64,000 bases of DNA from Sporosarcina luteola (GTDB lineage Bacteria > Bacillota > Bacilli > Bacillales_A > Planococcaceae). How positions within the stretch are numbered: position 1 is the stretch's first letter; every line of letters begins with the position of its first letter. Under the pieces are notes generated by a model. The model ran no database searches. It saw only the letters and a list, made by a program, of their open reading frames with translations, and was not told the origin of the DNA. Below, piece by piece: positions 51,804-59,674 of the stretch. The position numbers were made by a program, and so were the translations under genes. The DNA lies in the NCBI RefSeq assembly GCF_007991495.1, contig NZ_BJYL01000011.1, positions 1 through 64,000 of the forward strand, read 5' to 3'.

Positions 51804-52544
51804 ATGCTAAAGAAAAAATCCTTGAAAATAGTATGTTCAATAATTTTTATCGGTTCTCTCTTGGTCGGTTGTACTGCCGATCAAACGAACTTAAAAAAGA
51901 CAAAAAGCGACGGGTTAACATTTAGTGAGTACTTTCGTGCATACGATAGGCTGGATGAAAGACGAAACAGTAAATTTTATAAACCGCTTTCGATGAATGA
52001 AGTGCAGTCGACGTCCTTGCCTGATGAAATGAAAAAAGTTATACATCCAATCGATTTGAAAGATCTGCCTTTTAAAGTTGATGAGGAGAATGTCTATTTC
52101 GTCACTTCGAAAAGTAAAGAAGGAAAAGGTATTAGCCAAGCCCAAGTCAGTTATCTTGGCAAAAACGAGTATGGTAACACAGAACGGTTTTATATCATTT
52201 CCGTTACCGAAAGCGATCGAAATCCACTGAATGCCTATGACACTTCAGATGAAGTGGATTTGGTTGGAAACAAATTAAAGAAAGAACACCTGACGGATAA
52301 CTTGCCGATCTACCAGCAGGTCCTCACAACAAATAGCGCCTTGCTGTATAGGTATTATCAATATAATGATGAAGAAAACAAAATAACAATCGTCGGCACT
52401 TCTTCAAATGAGTTTTATGCTTATTATAATGGTTATATTTATCATGTCGGCTATTTGATAGACAGGGAAAAGAATGATGAAGAAATGCAAGAGAAGATGC
52501 TACAACTTACACGGGAATATATTTTGGGCAGTTCGCGAAAATAA
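51804..52544 (+). CDS. lipoprotein of unknown function
   Basis: A 246-residue lipoprotein. The signal peptide ends IGSLLVGCTADQ, with the lipidated Cys at residue 22. The rest is a soluble domain with charged surface segments (RAYDRLDERRNSKFYKP, EFYAYYNGYIYHVGYL). No family recognised. ATG behind GGGGGAGTCAGCC. It belongs to the run of small exported proteins in this stretch. Confidence 0.7.
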   Translation: MLKKKSLKIVCSIIFIGSLLVGCTADQTNLKKTKSDGLTFSEYFRAYDRLDERRNSKFYKPLSMNEVQSTSLPDEMKKVIHPIDLKDLPFKVDEENVYFVTSKSKEGKGISQAQVSYLGKNEYGNTERFYIISVTESDRNPLNAYDTSDEVDLVGNKLKKEHLTDNLPIYQQVLTTNSALLYRYYQYNDEENKITIVGTSSNEFYAYYNGYIYHVGYLIDREKNDEEMQEKMLQLTREYILGSSRK

Positions 52545-52639
52545 AGGTGAGCTAATTAAACAAGCAAGTTATTTCTAAGGCGAAAAGTGTAGCATTTCTC
52601 CAAAAGTAATCGTCTGAGTTATAAAGGAGGAATGGGGTA

Positions 52640-52954
52640 ATGCGAAATAAATTAATTTTATTCTGTTATACCATAGTTGCTAGTCTACTAGTTGCCTGTG
52701 GTTCTCAAAATCTGGAGAAAGACGTCAAAGCAACTTTTGTTGGTGAAATAGACGAAATTAGAGGAGATAATGATGCTCTAGTTTTTGCTTTCAGGGAAGA
52801 TGGAAAAGCTCTTGGCCAAATTAGCGTTGATCTTACTGTAAACCCGAATGAAACATTTCAAATCGGCGATAAGATAAGGGTTGGTTATGATGGTATGATT
52901 GGTGAGACAGCTCCCCAAGTAATAAATACACTCACGGTAGAAAAAGTAGAATGA
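52640..52954 (+). CDS. DUF3221-like lipoprotein
   Basis: A 104-residue lipoprotein (signal ends LLVACGSQN) with a small beta-barrel-like domain: EIDEIRGDNDALVFAF, FQIGDKIRVGYDGMIGETAP, matching the DUF3221 pattern. Function unknown. ATG behind AAAGGAGGAATGGGG. Divergent in composition from the core genes. Confidence 0.72.
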   Translation: MRNKLILFCYTIVASLLVACGSQNLEKDVKATFVGEIDEIRGDNDALVFAFREDGKALGQISVDLTVNPNETFQIGDKIRVGYDGMIGETAPQVINTLTVEKVE

Positions 52955-53003
52955 ATCGAATCTATTGCAGTAGCATCAAAAATACTGAATGGGGAGGAAT
53001 GGT

Positions 53004-53468
53004 ATGAACTATATTAAAGATATGAGAGAGCTGATTGGCCACGAAACTCTTTTCACAGTTGGATGTGGAGTAATTATAGAAAACGGAGGATGTATATTAC
53101 TGCAGCATCGTACTGATGAAGATAATTGGTGTATCCCTGGTGGAGTGATGGAGATCGGGGAAACGTTTGAACAAACAGCCAAGAGAGAAACTTATGAGGA
53201 AACAGGATTAGACGTGAATGATTTGAAGTTATTCGGTATGTATTCTGGAGAGAGCTGTTTTGTTCAATATCAAAATTACGATAAAGTATACAGTGTGCAA
53301 ATCATCTTTATGACAACTTCATATGGTGGTGAATTGAAGCAGCAAGGAATCGAAAGTAAAGAGCATCGTTTTTTTAAGAAAGAGGATTTACCCGAAAACT
53401 TAAACCCACGCCAAGAACAGTTTATTCGCCATTGGGCTGAAAATAAGGCTTTGCCTGTTATTAGTTAA
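53004..53468 (+). CDS. Nudix hydrolase
   Basis: A 154-residue Nudix enzyme. The box is complete: GGVMEIGETFEQTAKRETYEETG (G-x5-E-x7-REUXEEXGU, quoted as GGVMEIGETFEQ and KRETYEETG). It hydrolyses a nucleoside diphosphate linked to another moiety; the substrate is not known. ATG at 53004 follows GGGGAGGAATGGT. It is unrelated in sequence to the second Nudix at 54040 beyond the box. Confidence 0.88.
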   Translation: MNYIKDMRELIGHETLFTVGCGVIIENGGCILLQHRTDEDNWCIPGGVMEIGETFEQTAKRETYEETGLDVNDLKLFGMYSGESCFVQYQNYDKVYSVQIIFMTTSYGGELKQQGIESKEHRFFKKEDLPENLNPRQEQFIRHWAENKALPVIS

Positions 53469-53553
53469 GTCTGCAATCGGATTAGTAGAACTGCTTTTTT
53501 GAATCATTGCCCACGCTTATTGTTTGAAAAAATTACCTAATGCTATAAGAAAA

Positions 53554-53597
53554 GATGCCTATGACCAAATAGAGGAAGTGATTTGGTCATAGGCACC
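53554..53597 (-). terminator. hairpin terminator
   Basis: GCCTATGACCAAAT and ATTTGGTCATAGGC pair around AGAGGAAGTG at the 3' end of the coiled-coil gene. The U-run is weak. Confidence 0.65.
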
Positions 53598-53600
53598 TAT

Positions 53601-53942
53601 TTATCTAGCTTGTTGCAACCGAAGGACATCAGCTTTTGTCTCTAGCAACTCATTTGAGAGGATGGTTACTTTGGCATCTACTTTTCGTATTTTTTCACTG
53701 AGATTTTCTTCTACCGAATCAATGCGTTCCATTACTTCTTCGTGGTTCGACTTGACCGTTTCGCTCAAATCATTCAGCTTGTTAGTATGCGATTCGAGAG
53801 TCGAATGTAGTACTTTTAGTTCGTTTGTATTCGAATCGACAATTAAACGCATCTCTTTCAGTTCATTCTGGTTCTCTATGTCAAGTGATGACAATTCTTT
53901 TATTGCTTGTAAAATTACGTCTTGATTGATTGACCCGCTCAT
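53601..53942 (-). CDS. coiled-coil protein, unknown
   Basis: A 113-residue protein that is a long coiled coil from about residue 15 (LSSLDIENQNELKEMRLIV, ESHTNKLNDLSETVKSNHEE, KVDAKVTILSNELLETKAD). No membrane helix. The ATG at 53942 has AGAGGTG upstream; the ATG at 53978 does not. Similar proteins occur near Nudix and lipoprotein genes in Bacilli, but I cannot name it. Confidence 0.65.
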   Translation of the reverse strand: MSGSINQDVILQAIKELSSLDIENQNELKEMRLIVDSNTNELKVLHSTLESHTNKLNDLSETVKSNHEEVMERIDSVEENLSEKIRKVDAKVTILSNELLETKADVLRLQQAR

Positions 53943-54039
53943 TTTTTCACCTCTTTTGAAAACAATATAGTGCTTCAATTATATCATGTTTCGACAAAAA
54001 TTTCATCCGAATGTAAATAGAATCGTGGGGGAATGGCTT

Positions 54040-54462
54040 ATGAAAAGCTGGACTGGTTCAGCGGGTATTTGTATTAATGAACAAATGGAAGTGTTAATGG
54101 TCAAAAGTTTTGATTCAAAGCAATGGGCAATCCCTTCAGGTGGAATTGAAGAGGGGGAGACTCCGCAAGAATGTTGCGTCAGGGAAGTAAAAGAAGAAAC
54201 AGGTTATGATGTGAAAATCATTGAACAGCTAATGGTGAAAGAAACTGTTATCCAAGGCATCCAAGTAAAAACCTATTATTTTAGAGTAGATAAGATTGGT
54301 TTAAGCAGTGGAATTAATGATCCGGATAACCTGATTGCTGAAGCTGAATGGAAGTCTATTTCTGACTTGAAAATATTGAAGCACGCCTATCCTGAGGATT
54401 TAAAACTTTTGCTAGAGCAATTAGACAACAGCCAGAATCAAATCGATACTAATACGAGGTGA
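54040..54462 (+). CDS. Nudix hydrolase
   Basis: A 140-residue Nudix enzyme with box GGIEEGETPQECCVREVKEETG (seen as GGIEEGETPQE and REVKEETG). ATG at 54040 was chosen behind GGGGGAATGGC. The long frame from 53986 has no ribosome site. It is 7 bases from the next gene, so the two are probably one operon. Confidence 0.85.
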   Translation: MKSWTGSAGICINEQMEVLMVKSFDSKQWAIPSGGIEEGETPQECCVREVKEETGYDVKIIEQLMVKETVIQGIQVKTYYFRVDKIGLSSGINDPDNLIAEAEWKSISDLKILKHAYPEDLKLLLEQLDNSQNQIDTNTR

Positions 54463-54469
54463 AGACATT

Positions 54470-55465
54470 ATGAAACGCTTGAAAAAAGGAGATGCGATTG
54501 GCATATTTACACCATCCTCTCCCGCAACGGTCACGGCAAAACTGCGCTTTGAACGGGCAAAATCTTTTTTGAAGGAAAAGGGATTTGAGATTGTCGAAGG
54601 CAACTTGACTGGAAAAGTGGATGGATATCGTTCGGGGACCCCGATAGAGCGAGCGGAAGAGTTGAATGAATTGCTACGAAATCCAAATATCCAGATGATC
54701 ATGTCCACGATTGGCGGGACAAACTCAAACAGCATGCTGCCGTATATTGATTATGAAGCCTTTAAGCAGAACCCTAAATTGGTAGTTGGTTATTCAGATG
54801 CAACAGCCATCTTACTTGCCTTATATGCTAAAACAGGGATAACAACGTATTATGGCCCAGCTTTAATCCCTTCTTTTGGTGAATTTGAACCTTTAGTGGA
54901 TGATACATATCGTTATTTTGAACATTATTTTATGGATAAAAATGAGCTCCCGTATGAAATTCCAATGTCTCCCTTCTGGTCAGATGAACCGGTAAATTGG
55001 CTGGAAAAAACAACAGAGAAAAAACTGTACAAAAATGAATGGATCACTGGACATAGTGAGGTTGCTGAAGGGAGACTGATAGGCGGCAATGTGAATGCTA
55101 TGTATGGGTTTATTGGCTCAGCTTATTTTCCTGAAATTAAAAAAGGCGACATCTTATTATTGGAGGATTGCATGAAAACCGCTTCCGTAGTGGAAAAGAA
55201 CTTTGCGATGTTAAAAGTACATGGCATTTTCGATAAAGTGGCCGGCATTCTCTTAGGGAAGCATGAGCAATATGATGATTTGGGGACAGGCAAACAGCCG
55301 CTGGATTTATTGATGGAACAATTGGATGGGAAGGAAATCCCGATTTTGGCTGAATTCGATACATGTCACACCCATCCGATGCATCCACTAGCGATTGGGA
55401 AAACAGTGAAGTTAGATGCCGATAGTCAAAAAGTATTTTGTACAGAAGAATGGATGGGGGAATGA
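54470..55465 (+). CDS. LD-carboxypeptidase (MccF-like, peptidase S66)
   Basis: A 331-residue serine peptidase of the S66 family. The nucleophile Ser is in VVGYSDATAILL, Glu in DILLLEDCMKTAS and His in CHTHPMHPLAIG. The opening GDAIGIFTPSSPAT is the usual nucleotide-like loop. Family members cleave LD-peptide bonds of peptidoglycan or inactivate microcin C-type antibiotics (MccF); which applies here cannot be told. ATG behind GAGGTGAAG. 7 bases after a Nudix gene. Confidence 0.88.
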   Translation: MKRLKKGDAIGIFTPSSPATVTAKLRFERAKSFLKEKGFEIVEGNLTGKVDGYRSGTPIERAEELNELLRNPNIQMIMSTIGGTNSNSMLPYIDYEAFKQNPKLVVGYSDATAILLALYAKTGITTYYGPALIPSFGEFEPLVDDTYRYFEHYFMDKNELPYEIPMSPFWSDEPVNWLEKTTEKKLYKNEWITGHSEVAEGRLIGGNVNAMYGFIGSAYFPEIKKGDILLLEDCMKTASVVEKNFAMLKVHGIFDKVAGILLGKHEQYDDLGTGKQPLDLLMEQLDGKEIPILAEFDTCHTHPMHPLAIGKTVKLDADSQKVFCTEEWMGE

Positions 55466-55606
55466 ACCGACATTCCATATTACACATAGCAGTTCGTTGA
55501 TAAATGCAGTGCTTGAAATGTGTGTTATGGATCTCCAGCCAAGTGAAGCATTAATCGGCATAGTCGGTAACTGACGTATGAAAAATTGTTCAAGAGGATG
55601 TGTAGA

Positions 55607-55937
55607 ATGAGAAGAATGATAGGTATAGTATTTCTAATGTTATTAATTATATCAGGTTGTTCTTCAAGCGCCGACTGGAACTCATCATTTGTTGTATGGA
55701 ATGATGATATGTATGAAGTCGGCAATGAGTATGTGGGTGAAAATAGATGAAGAGATTGGAAAAGTGACTAGGTATTCGGATAAGGAAGGAACGTATTCCG
55801 GAAATTTTTCTAATAAATATAGTAAAGGGACTAAGCTATATTCGATAAAAGGGATTCATCCAGATGAGGCGATTGCCATTGAGGAAGACGGCGAGTTTCG
55901 AAAGGCGATTAACGTTGGAAAGTACGGGGAAAAATAA
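55607..55937 (+). pseudogene. small lipoprotein, frameshifted
   Basis: Frame 1 from ATG 55607 gives a lipoprotein signal (LMLLIISGCSSSADW) and stops near 55750 after VGENR. Frame 2 continues EIDEEIGKVTRYSDKEGTYS to 55937. One A too many in the run at 55741-55744 (GGTGAAAATAG instead of GGTGAAATAG) separates them; without it the protein is about 109 residues and reads EYVGEIDEEIGKV. A ribosome site GAGGATGTG precedes the ATG. Unknown function. Confidence 0.7.
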
Positions 55938-55964
55938 GTTCTTCTTAGGTAGGAGGTGTTTGAA

Positions 55965-56216
55965 GTGAATTTAGTCGGTTTACTGTTAACGCTATTAATA
56001 GGATTTTCCATTTTCATTACATTCTTTTCTCTGTTTCTTGCTGTGATTAAACGTTCGTGGCAGGCTATGTTAGTTTGTTTCATTGCCAGTTTACCTATTT
56101 CCATGTACTTTCTAAGTGGCAATCCACCTATCTCTTTCTTAGGTGTAGCACCAATCCTTTTCTTAACTTTAACAGTTATTTATTGGAGGAATTCTCGTAA
56201 TGAAATTGCACAATAA
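55965..56216 (+). CDS. small membrane protein
   Basis: An 83-residue protein with three hydrophobic helices (about 2-26, 30-48 and 55-72). GTG at 55965 has AGGAGG 8 bases upstream. No family recognised. The next 400 bases (56217-56616) contain the phrase array at 56300 and otherwise nothing. Confidence 0.6.
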   Translation: MNLVGLLLTLLIGFSIFITFFSLFLAVIKRSWQAMLVCFIASLPISMYFLSGNPPISFLGVAPILFLTLTVIYWRNSRNEIAQ

Positions 56217-56299
56217 GGACACCCTTAAAGTCGAAAACATAACTTTATGGACAGTTTTTTGTTGCTAAGATGGTTATTTGTAAAATGTTGTCTGTCCTG

Positions 56300-56412
56300 C
56301 GTCCAAAGCGGTCAGTCCAGCGTTCAAAACTGTCCGCGCGTCCAAATGTCACTGTTCCACGGTCCAAAGCCATCCGCCGCGCGTCCAATGCCACCCATCC
56401 CACGTCCAAAGT
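56300..56412. repeat. 21-bp phrase array, CGTCCAAA motif
   Basis: The phrase CGTCCAAA (with variants CGTTCAAA, CGGTCCAAA, CGTCCAAT) starts at 56300, 56321, 56339, 56361, 56382 and 56403, steps of 21, 18, 22, 21, 21. The region is GC-rich in comparison with its surroundings. Confidence 0.85.
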
Positions 56413-56616
56413 CGTCTGCGTAATATGTTTTCATAAATGCAAAATTTAGTACAACAAAACCCTCCAATTATCGTTAACATTAGAAGCGCAATTTTCATTA
56501 ACTAGTCAAATCTTGGGCTAAAAAGGGGAAATGTGGCCAGCTATGCACGGGTTTTATTTTGATACAATTCGATAGCTGGTAGAGAAATACACTAGGGGGG
56601 GAATATCATTCTAATT

Positions 56617-57153
56617 TTGTTTGCTATCCTTATATCTTTCATTACGGTAATTCTATTTTTCATTCTTGTGGTCAGGGTTATTATTTCATTCATCAAGAAG
56701 AAACAGTTTCCTAAAAAATTAATGCTCGTAACCTTAGTTGGAATGGTACTTGTATCTACAATCTATATTTATGAGGTGTACTTTTTTACATTTGATGAAA
56801 TTGATAGAGAATTCATCCAAAACGGACCGGGTCCAGTTTTGTCGCCGACAGGAGAATATACGGCCAATGCCTATTACGAGCCATATGGCGGCGCGGCAGG
56901 CGGGGTTAATGTGTGGGTGGAGATAACGAGACATGATGACAATGACAGTAAGAAAATAATCTATTATAGTGATGCGAATGACAATATGCTCATTGATTGG
57001 GTAGATGAAAAAAGGATTTTCATCACGAACGCAGGCCCTAATCGCAGCAATAGTATCAAATTAAATGTGGAGCATGAGATTTATCATGATAGAGGATTAG
57101 CATGTCGAAGTTGGCTAATGAAAGATGAATATGAAACTTGTTATCGGAAATGA
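56617..57153 (+). CDS. DUF5412-like membrane protein, start uncertain
   Basis: A 178-residue protein from TTG 56617, or 181 from an ATT at 56608. Two N-terminal helices (about 4-25 and 34-52) and an external domain with segments LSPTGEYTANAYYEPYGGAA and INVWVEITRHD match the DUF5412 pattern. GGGGGGG ends at 56601: 6 bases from the ATT but 15 from the TTG. Function unknown. Confidence 0.72.
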   Translation: MFAILISFITVILFFILVVRVIISFIKKKQFPKKLMLVTLVGMVLVSTIYIYEVYFFTFDEIDREFIQNGPGPVLSPTGEYTANAYYEPYGGAAGGVNVWVEITRHDDNDSKKIIYYSDANDNMLIDWVDEKRIFITNAGPNRSNSIKLNVEHEIYHDRGLACRSWLMKDEYETCYRK

Positions 57154-57156
57154 ATG

Positions 57157-57310
57157 CAGCGTTTCTTTAGGGAATAGCTTAACTGAAGAGCAATTGGGTC
57201 GGACTTGCATATCATACACCTTCTTAAAGCTAAGGGGTGTATTTATTTTTGTTTTTATATGAATTGTGGGAAAGTAGTAGTGTCTTCATGATATACTAGC
57301 TGTATTTAGG
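57157..57310 (+). pseudogene. decayed bstA 3' region
   Basis: A 150-base relic. CTGAAGAGCAATT and the next 20 bases match bstA at 47500-47545; the internal part is deleted. It then matches the bstA terminator (ACACCTTCTT...AGGGGTGTATTT) and the sequence beyond the intron (GAAAGTAG...CTTCATGATATA). No open frame. It shows what the intron target looked like before insertion. Confidence 0.75.
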
Positions 57311-57358
57311 CGGTATTCCCAGATTGACAAAAGAACGTTATTTTTTGAGGTGATCCAG

Positions 57359-57781
57359 TTGTTTGTAAAAGGGATAAATCATTTATTATTTTCAGTATCT
57401 GATTTAGAGAAATCGATTAGGTTTTACCAAGATGTGTTTGAAGCCAAGTTATTGACTAAAGGAAGCAGTACTGCTTATTTTGACCTAAATGGTATATGGC
57501 TTGCTCTCAATCTAGAAAGTGATATTCAGCGTAATGAAATAAATCAATCATATACACATATAGCATTTTCAATTGAAGAGGCTGAGTTTGCTAGTGTATA
57601 TATCAAGTTAGAGGGATTGGGTGTGAATATCTTATCTGGTCGTCCGAGAGATAAAAAGGATAAGAAGTCTATTTATTTTACCGATCCTGATGGCCATAAA
57701 TTCGAATTTCATACGGGTACTCTGCAAGACAGACTGAATTATTATAGGAAGGAAAAGCCGCATATGGAATTTTACGATTAA
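57359..57781 (+). CDS. fosB: FosB bacillithiol transferase (fosfomycin-type)
   Basis: A 140-residue glyoxalase-fold metalloenzyme that adds bacillithiol to fosfomycin. The sequence follows FosB closely as I recall it: [45 protein letters not shown] and [19 protein letters not shown]. Ligands: His in INHLL, His in YTHIAF and Glu in FEFHT. TTG at 57359 behind GAGGTGATC; the family start is MEIKGINHLL. Substrate specificity cannot be proven from sequence alone. Confidence 0.9.
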   Translation: MFVKGINHLLFSVSDLEKSIRFYQDVFEAKLLTKGSSTAYFDLNGIWLALNLESDIQRNEINQSYTHIAFSIEEAEFASVYIKLEGLGVNILSGRPRDKKDKKSIYFTDPDGHKFEFHTGTLQDRLNYYRKEKPHMEFYD

Positions 57782-57795
57782 GGAGAGGAATTAGA

Positions 57796-57933
57796 ATGCT
57801 GTTTATAATTGGTTTTATTGTAGTAGTTCTTATAGTTATAACACTCTTTTCAATAGAAAACCATCTTAAAAATAGTGTGAAACAAAATGATGAAATAATA
57901 GATCTACTTAAGCAAATGAGTGCGAAAAAATGA
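57796..57933 (+). CDS. small single-helix membrane protein
   Basis: A 45-residue protein: membrane helix (LFIIGFIVVVLIVITLF) then a charged tail (NDEIIDLLKQMSAKK). GGAGAGG lies 8 bases before the ATG. It is right after fosB, so possibly co-transcribed. Pattern is common among Bacillus small proteins. Confidence 0.6.
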   Translation: MLFIIGFIVVVLIVITLFSIENHLKNSVKQNDEIIDLLKQMSAKK

Positions 57934-58030
57934 TAACCTAACAATTAGATTCAATAAAGCAAGGAACAGTAATGTCAATTGATACATACGTTGCTCTTCC
58001 GGGAAAGCAATACGCCTTGGAGGTGAATAA

Positions 58031-58177
58031 ATGGTAACTTTCTTTGACGACTTAGCTGGAGCCGTTTATGATGTTTTCAAATTTGTATTTAGATGCTTCT
58101 GTTATGTTGTAGCAGGAATGCTCATTGTCGGAGTCCCGCTTTATTTAGTTGCTTTTGTTTTTAGTATGTTTCACTAA
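58031..58177 (+). CDS. small membrane protein
   Basis: A 48-residue protein: short amphipathic start (MVTFFDDLAGAVYDVFKF), two Cys, and a membrane helix (AGMLIVGVPLYLVAFVF). A good GGAGGTG site lies 6-7 bases before the ATG. Function unknown. Confidence 0.6.
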   Translation: MVTFFDDLAGAVYDVFKFVFRCFCYVVAGMLIVGVPLYLVAFVFSMFH

Positions 58178-58195
58178 ACCGGTATAGACAACATT

Positions 58196-58246
58196 AAAGG
58201 GCTGTCACAGAAGGTCAGTTTTCACTGACTTTCCGGACAGCCCTTT
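58196..58246. terminator. GGCTGTCC-family bidirectional terminator
   Basis: AAAGGGCTGTC..GTCAGT pairs with ACTGAC..GGACAGCCCTTT around TTTC. It ends the small gene upstream and the minus-strand gene downstream. Confidence 0.9.
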
Positions 58247-58251
58247 ACGTT

Positions 58252-58548
58252 TTATCGTTCATCTTTCGGATTCACGCTATTCGGCTCTTTTCCAAAGCGA
58301 TCCATTCGTTGGGATCTGACTTCATCTGGCGTTTCAAGGAAAGACAAGCCCTTTTCAAATCTTTCCTCAGGGTCCATCCCGTTTGGTTCCTTTCCGAGTT
58401 CGTTCGCTTCCCATGCAGCTTGCTGTTCGTCTGAACTCATCTTCAAGTTTTCTTCATTATTTTCAACAAACTCATTTTTGAACTCTTGTTCTTTGTCCAT
58501 TCTTCGACGTTCTTCTTTCAAAATTAGTTCATTATGTTCTTTATCCAT
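58252..58548 (-). CDS. hydrophilic repeat-containing protein, unknown
   Basis: A 98-residue, very charged protein with no Cys and no membrane helix. The C-terminal half has two related units (LGKEPNGMDPEERFE and FGKEPNSVNPKDER). It may be intrinsically disordered, like other small stress or spore hydrophilins. ATG behind AAGGAGGTTGTC. A possible sigma-B promoter lies upstream (58663-58688). A terminator follows. Confidence 0.7.
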   Translation of the reverse strand: MDKEHNELILKEERRRMDKEQEFKNEFVENNEENLKMSSDEQQAAWEANELGKEPNGMDPEERFEKGLSFLETPDEVRSQRMDRFGKEPNSVNPKDER

Positions 58549-58588
58549 TTTGACAACCTCCTTTTATTTTTTGTTCATTCAGCGGAAC

Positions 58589-58636
58589 GCTCGTTCTTTT
58601 CAAAACTCGCTCGTTTATTTACGGAAGCGCTCATTT
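58589..58636. repeat. short 20-bp phrase array, reverse AACGAGCG motif
   Basis: GCTCGTT/GCTCATT recurs at 58589, 58609 and 58629, exactly 20 bases apart: the reverse complement of the AACGAGCG motif at 18475. It is in the leader of the minus-strand gene, so both arrays read AACGAGCG on the coding strand of their operon. Confidence 0.75.
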
Positions 58637-58662
58637 ACCATATAAAAAGGATTATCTATTAA

Positions 58663-58688
58663 ATATCCCTTAATGAATAAAATCAAAC
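58663..58688 (-). promoter_or_regulatory. possible sigma-B promoter
   Basis: On the minus strand GTTTGA (58683-58688), 14 bases, GGATAT (58663-58668): 5 of 6 in each half against GTTTAA/GGGTAT. Confidence 0.45.
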
Positions 58689-58777
58689 ATTACATAGCAA
58701 TAACTTGATGGCTGAAGATTATGTGTATTCAATAAGGGGTTTTCAAATGTTGTAAATCATGATAAGTTATTAATACG

Positions 58778-58797
58778 TTAACACGTTAAAGTGTTAA
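58778..58797 (+). promoter_or_regulatory. inverted repeat before the amino-acid ABC operon
   Basis: TTAACACGTTAAAGTGTTAA: 7-base arms TTAACAC/GTGTTAA around GTTAAA, 31 bases before the first gene, a possible operator. The reader is unknown. Confidence 0.5.
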
Positions 58798-58827
58798 AGA
58801 GAAGGATGGAAAAGGGAGATGTTCATT

Positions 58828-59613
58828 ATGAAAAAAGCACTTACACTATTAATGTTTTCTTTAGCTACTTTAGTAATTTTGAGCGGATGTGGTAGTTCCA
58901 ATGCAAACGGAACTAAATCGGACAAGGATACTTTAATCATCGGGGTGGATGATAAATTTGCGCCGATGGGTTTCAGGGATGAGAATAATGAGTTGGCTGG
59001 ATTCGATATTGATTATGCGAAGGCTGCGGCAGAGCATATGGGCATGACCGTCAAGTTTCAGCCGATTGATTGGAAAACGAAGGAAACTGAATTGAGCAGT
59101 GGACGAATCGATCTTATTTGGAATGGTTATACAATTACGGATGAACGAAAAGGAAAAGTGCTGTTCACTAAACCTTACTTAAAAAATGCACAAGTTGTTG
59201 CAACATTAACAGAATCGGACATTATTAAATTGGATGACTTAGCAGGAAAAGCAGTGGGCTTGCAAGCTTTATCATCCGCAGCAGATGCGTTGAATGCCAA
59301 TCCCATTCAATCAGACATTAAATCGGTTTCGGAATACGCTGATAATGTTCTTGCTTTATCGGACTTAAAAGCGGGTCGTGTCGAGGCTGTTGTCATTGAT
59401 GAAGTCGTCATCGATTATTACATGTCGAAGGAAGAAGGCGCGTTCAAAGTGCTCGATGACTCTCTCGCTCCTGAGGAGTACGGAGTTGGCGTGAAAAAAG
59501 GGAATGAAGACTTGCTTGAAAAATTACAAGCCGCGCTGGATAAAATGAACGAAGATGGTACGGCTACCTCTATTTCTGAAAAATGGTTTGGGGAAGATAA
59601 AGTTTTAAAATAA
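58828..59613 (+). CDS. polar amino-acid ABC transporter, substrate-binding lipoprotein
   Basis: A 261-residue lipoprotein (signal ends LVILSGCGSS) with the SBP_bac_3 fold: LIIGVDDKFAPMGFRDENNE, AGFDIDYAKAAAEHMG and GRIDLIWNGYTITDERKG are the typical segments. The likely ligand is cystine or another polar amino acid. ATG at 58828 has AAAAGGGAGATG upstream; the ATG at 58819 is too close. First of a three-gene importer. Confidence 0.9.
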   Translation: MKKALTLLMFSLATLVILSGCGSSNANGTKSDKDTLIIGVDDKFAPMGFRDENNELAGFDIDYAKAAAEHMGMTVKFQPIDWKTKETELSSGRIDLIWNGYTITDERKGKVLFTKPYLKNAQVVATLTESDIIKLDDLAGKAVGLQALSSAADALNANPIQSDIKSVSEYADNVLALSDLKAGRVEAVVIDEVVIDYYMSKEEGAFKVLDDSLAPEEYGVGVKKGNEDLLEKLQAALDKMNEDGTATSISEKWFGEDKVLK

Positions 59614-59674
59614 ATTGCAATACGGGTTTTCATGTCGAAAACCTGTTTTGCATTTTTCGAAGGAGTACGTTCTA

